DNA from: a bacterium
GTDB lineage: Bacteria > Krumholzibacteriota > Krumholzibacteriia > JACNKJ01
DNA: 51,424 bases
Assembly: GCA_024231955.1 (NCBI GenBank)
Contig: JAAEPZ010000867.1
Location: 1 to 51,424 of the forward strand
Reading direction: 5' to 3'
The notes under the pieces are model-generated. The model was not told the origin of the DNA and did not search any database. It saw only the letters and a program-made list of their open reading frames with translations. The position numbers were made by a program, and so were the translations under genes. Below are positions 50,476 to 51,424 of the stretch, piece by piece (positions within the stretch are counted from its first letter, which is position 1; each line of letters begins with the position of its first letter).

Positions 50476-51011
50476 GACTCGAACAGATCCATCTGCCGTG
50501 GCCCCGGAGCGGCGTAGAGGAGCCGGCCGTCGACCACCCGGGCCGCCGGATGGAGCTGGTGCGCTCGCAGTTCGTCGGCGCTCAGGATGTGGGCGACCTC
50601 GAATCCGCGTACGGCGAGAGCGTCGGCCAGCAAGCTCCGGTGACAGCGCTCGGGAGCCGCCTCGGCACAGAGGACGGCGGTGACGTTGCGGCGAGCGAGG
50701 TCGAGGAGACGGGCGAGGGCGTCCTCGAAGGCCGGCGTTCTCATGTGGTCGGCGTAGCCGCGGAAGCCGTCGTCGAGGGCGGTGTGGGGAGATCCGTCGC
50801 GCGGGGGCCGGCGACCACCCAGGCGCTCCTCGTGCAGGTAGCGTATGCCGTGGGCCTCGAGCGCCGCGGCCAGCGCCGGACGGTTGAAATGCGGATGACG
50901 CCGCGACGAGGGATAACGCCGCACGTCGAAGACGACCTCGATCGTCCAGGCGCGAAGGATCGCGATCAGCTCTTGCGAGGGGATGTTGGAGTGACCGGCG
51001 GTGTAGAGCAT
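50466..51011 (-). CDS. DUF488 family protein
   Basis: From ATG 51011 this is a 181-residue protein starting 'MLYTAGHSNIPSQELIAILR', the normal DUF488 opening; a longer in-frame ATG at 51050 adds 13 unrelated residues. Other family marks are 'VVFDVRRYPSSRRHPHFNR', 'RYLHEERLGGRR', 'FRGYADHMRTPAFEDALARL' and the conserved 'LCAEAAPERCHRSLLADAL' with its Cys pair and His. DUF488 proteins are small cytoplasmic proteins of unknown biochemical function, found in many bacteria as single genes. It has no visible link to the glycan cluster and looks like ordinary chromosomal background next to decayed genes. Confidence 0.85.
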   Translation of the reverse strand: MLYTAGHSNIPSQELIAILRAWTIEVVFDVRRYPSSRRHPHFNRPALAAALEAHGIRYLHEERLGGRRPPRDGSPHTALDDGFRGYADHMRTPAFEDALARLLDLARRNVTAVLCAEAAPERCHRSLLADALAVRGFEVAHILSADELRAHQLHPAARVVDGRLLYAAPGPRQMDLFESSA

Positions 51012-51424
51012 CGTTCGTCGTCTTGGTAGCCGATGCCAGGACTGTACCACAGCAGGGGCGGCATACGGCAGCTCGAAGACGTTCGGAAAATATGTCGCCC
51101 CTACCGGGGCTTGGGGTCTTGGTCAGGCGCCTTTCCTGGGGTTCGGCAGACCTCACCCCAGGCTATCTCATGCCGCCCGCAGACGGGCTCATAGGAACAG
51201 GGTGGCAAGGGCAAACGACGCCGACGATGGAGCGTACAACCAACCGTTCTTTCAAGTGTCTCAGGCATGGGACGTATCGAAGTTTGCCCTTGTTTCCCGG
51301 GCAAAAGCAAGGGCAAGGTGTGCTGGTCGTAGCGGTTGGTGGGATCTCATGCCACCATCATCGCCCGGTTGAGCTCCCCCGAGCCTTGCCCTTGCCACCC
51401 TGAAGAGGGAGTCTCTGCTAATCG
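51012..51424. other. Intergenic tail with repeated stem elements
   Basis: No gene is recognised in this end of the window. It should hold the promoter of the DUF488 gene, but no clear -35/-10 pair stands out. Its main content is the set of inverted repeats described at 51198-51402. Confidence 0.4.
51198..51402. repeat. Inverted-repeat element with four CAAGGGCAA/TTGCCCTTG units
   Basis: A perfect 17-base inverted repeat, CAGGGTGGCAAGGGCAA at 51198-51214 and its complement at 51386-51402, bounds about 205 bases. Inside, TTGCCCTTG (51284-51292) and CAAGGGCAA (51308-51316) form a further perfect nine-base stem. The four units alternate in orientation. No target-site duplication is visible, so it could be a small non-autonomous element, a REP/ERIC-like repeat or a structured intergenic RNA. 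Confidence 0.65.

Noticed and set aside
1..51424. tRNA, rRNA or CRISPR arrays
   Set aside because: No cloverleaf-like sequence, rRNA-like stretch or regularly spaced direct repeats were seen by eye; a covariance-model scan would be needed to exclude small RNAs.

Overview
The window looks like the chromosome of a large-genome Gram-negative bacterium of generally high GC. Supporting signs are signal peptides and a lipobox, an LpxL-type lipid A acyltransferase remnant, Wzm/Wzt-type polysaccharide export genes, many AP-superfamily 'sulfatase-like' enzymes, C25 (gingipain-like) peptidases and a secreted protein ending in a 'DGFESG..STWS' tail. That mix is what I would expect from an Acidobacteriota-like or similar deep-branching lineage, but no phylogenetic marker gene is present, so the lineage is an inference.

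Layout. (1) 1-286: C-terminal end of a sulfatase-like enzyme. (2) 775-9160, plus strand: a tightly packed operon with a recognisable sigma70-like promoter at 587-615. It encodes a GT2 glycosyltransferase, a secreted ThuA/GATase-like protein, a CDP-paratose-epimerase-like SDR, a large lipoprotein of the sulfatase/phosphotransferase fold, an SGNH hydrolase and a B12-type radical SAM enzyme. (3) 9203-15649, minus strand: a four-gene operon of visibly lower GC encoding a HEAT-repeat protein, a circularly permuted NlpC/P60-like amidase, a C25 peptidase and an M23 peptidase. (4) 15650-17880: a scrap zone holding a frameshifted GT2 pseudogene and a truncated IS256-family transposase. (5) 17906-22037, plus strand: a phospholipase-A2-like secreted protein and a second, paralogous C25 peptidase. 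(6) 22153-43323, minus strand: a run of 13 overlapping or closely spaced genes encoding glycosyltransferases, a Wzm/Wzt ABC exporter, an AP-superfamily phosphodiesterase, a WbqC-like protein and an unusual set of radical SAM proteins. One of these has 1715 residues and carries three intact radical SAM centres plus a fourth that lacks its cysteines; two others are fused to glycosyltransferases. (7) 43332-46554, plus strand: a GT-C-like membrane protein and an O-antigen-ligase/polymerase-like protein with a TPR-like tail. (8) 46504-49707, minus strand: a GT2, a dTDP-rhamnose-4-epimerase-like SDR and a WecE-type aminotransferase. (9) 50006-51424: a decayed lpxL fragment, a possible second decayed gene, an intact DUF488 gene and an intergenic tail with repeated CAAGGGCAA/TTGCCCTTG stems.

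How it works together. Regions 2 and 6-8 read as one large surface-glycan locus: sugar nucleotide modification (SDRs, WecE), many glycosyltransferases, export by ABC transporter and/or polymerase/ligase, and AP-superfamily transferases or hydrolases acting at the envelope. The radical SAM proteins are physically tied to it by gene overlap and by fusion to GT2 and GT4 domains, so they probably modify the glycan, its carrier or an attached molecule; the substrate cannot be read from sequence. Regions 3 and 5 are a second, separate theme. Two paralogous C25 peptidases each sit beside secreted lytic enzymes (M23, permuted NlpC/P60-like, PLA2-like) that all end in the same FnIII-like domain. I propose, as a hypothesis, a C25-processed secretion/attachment or predation module.
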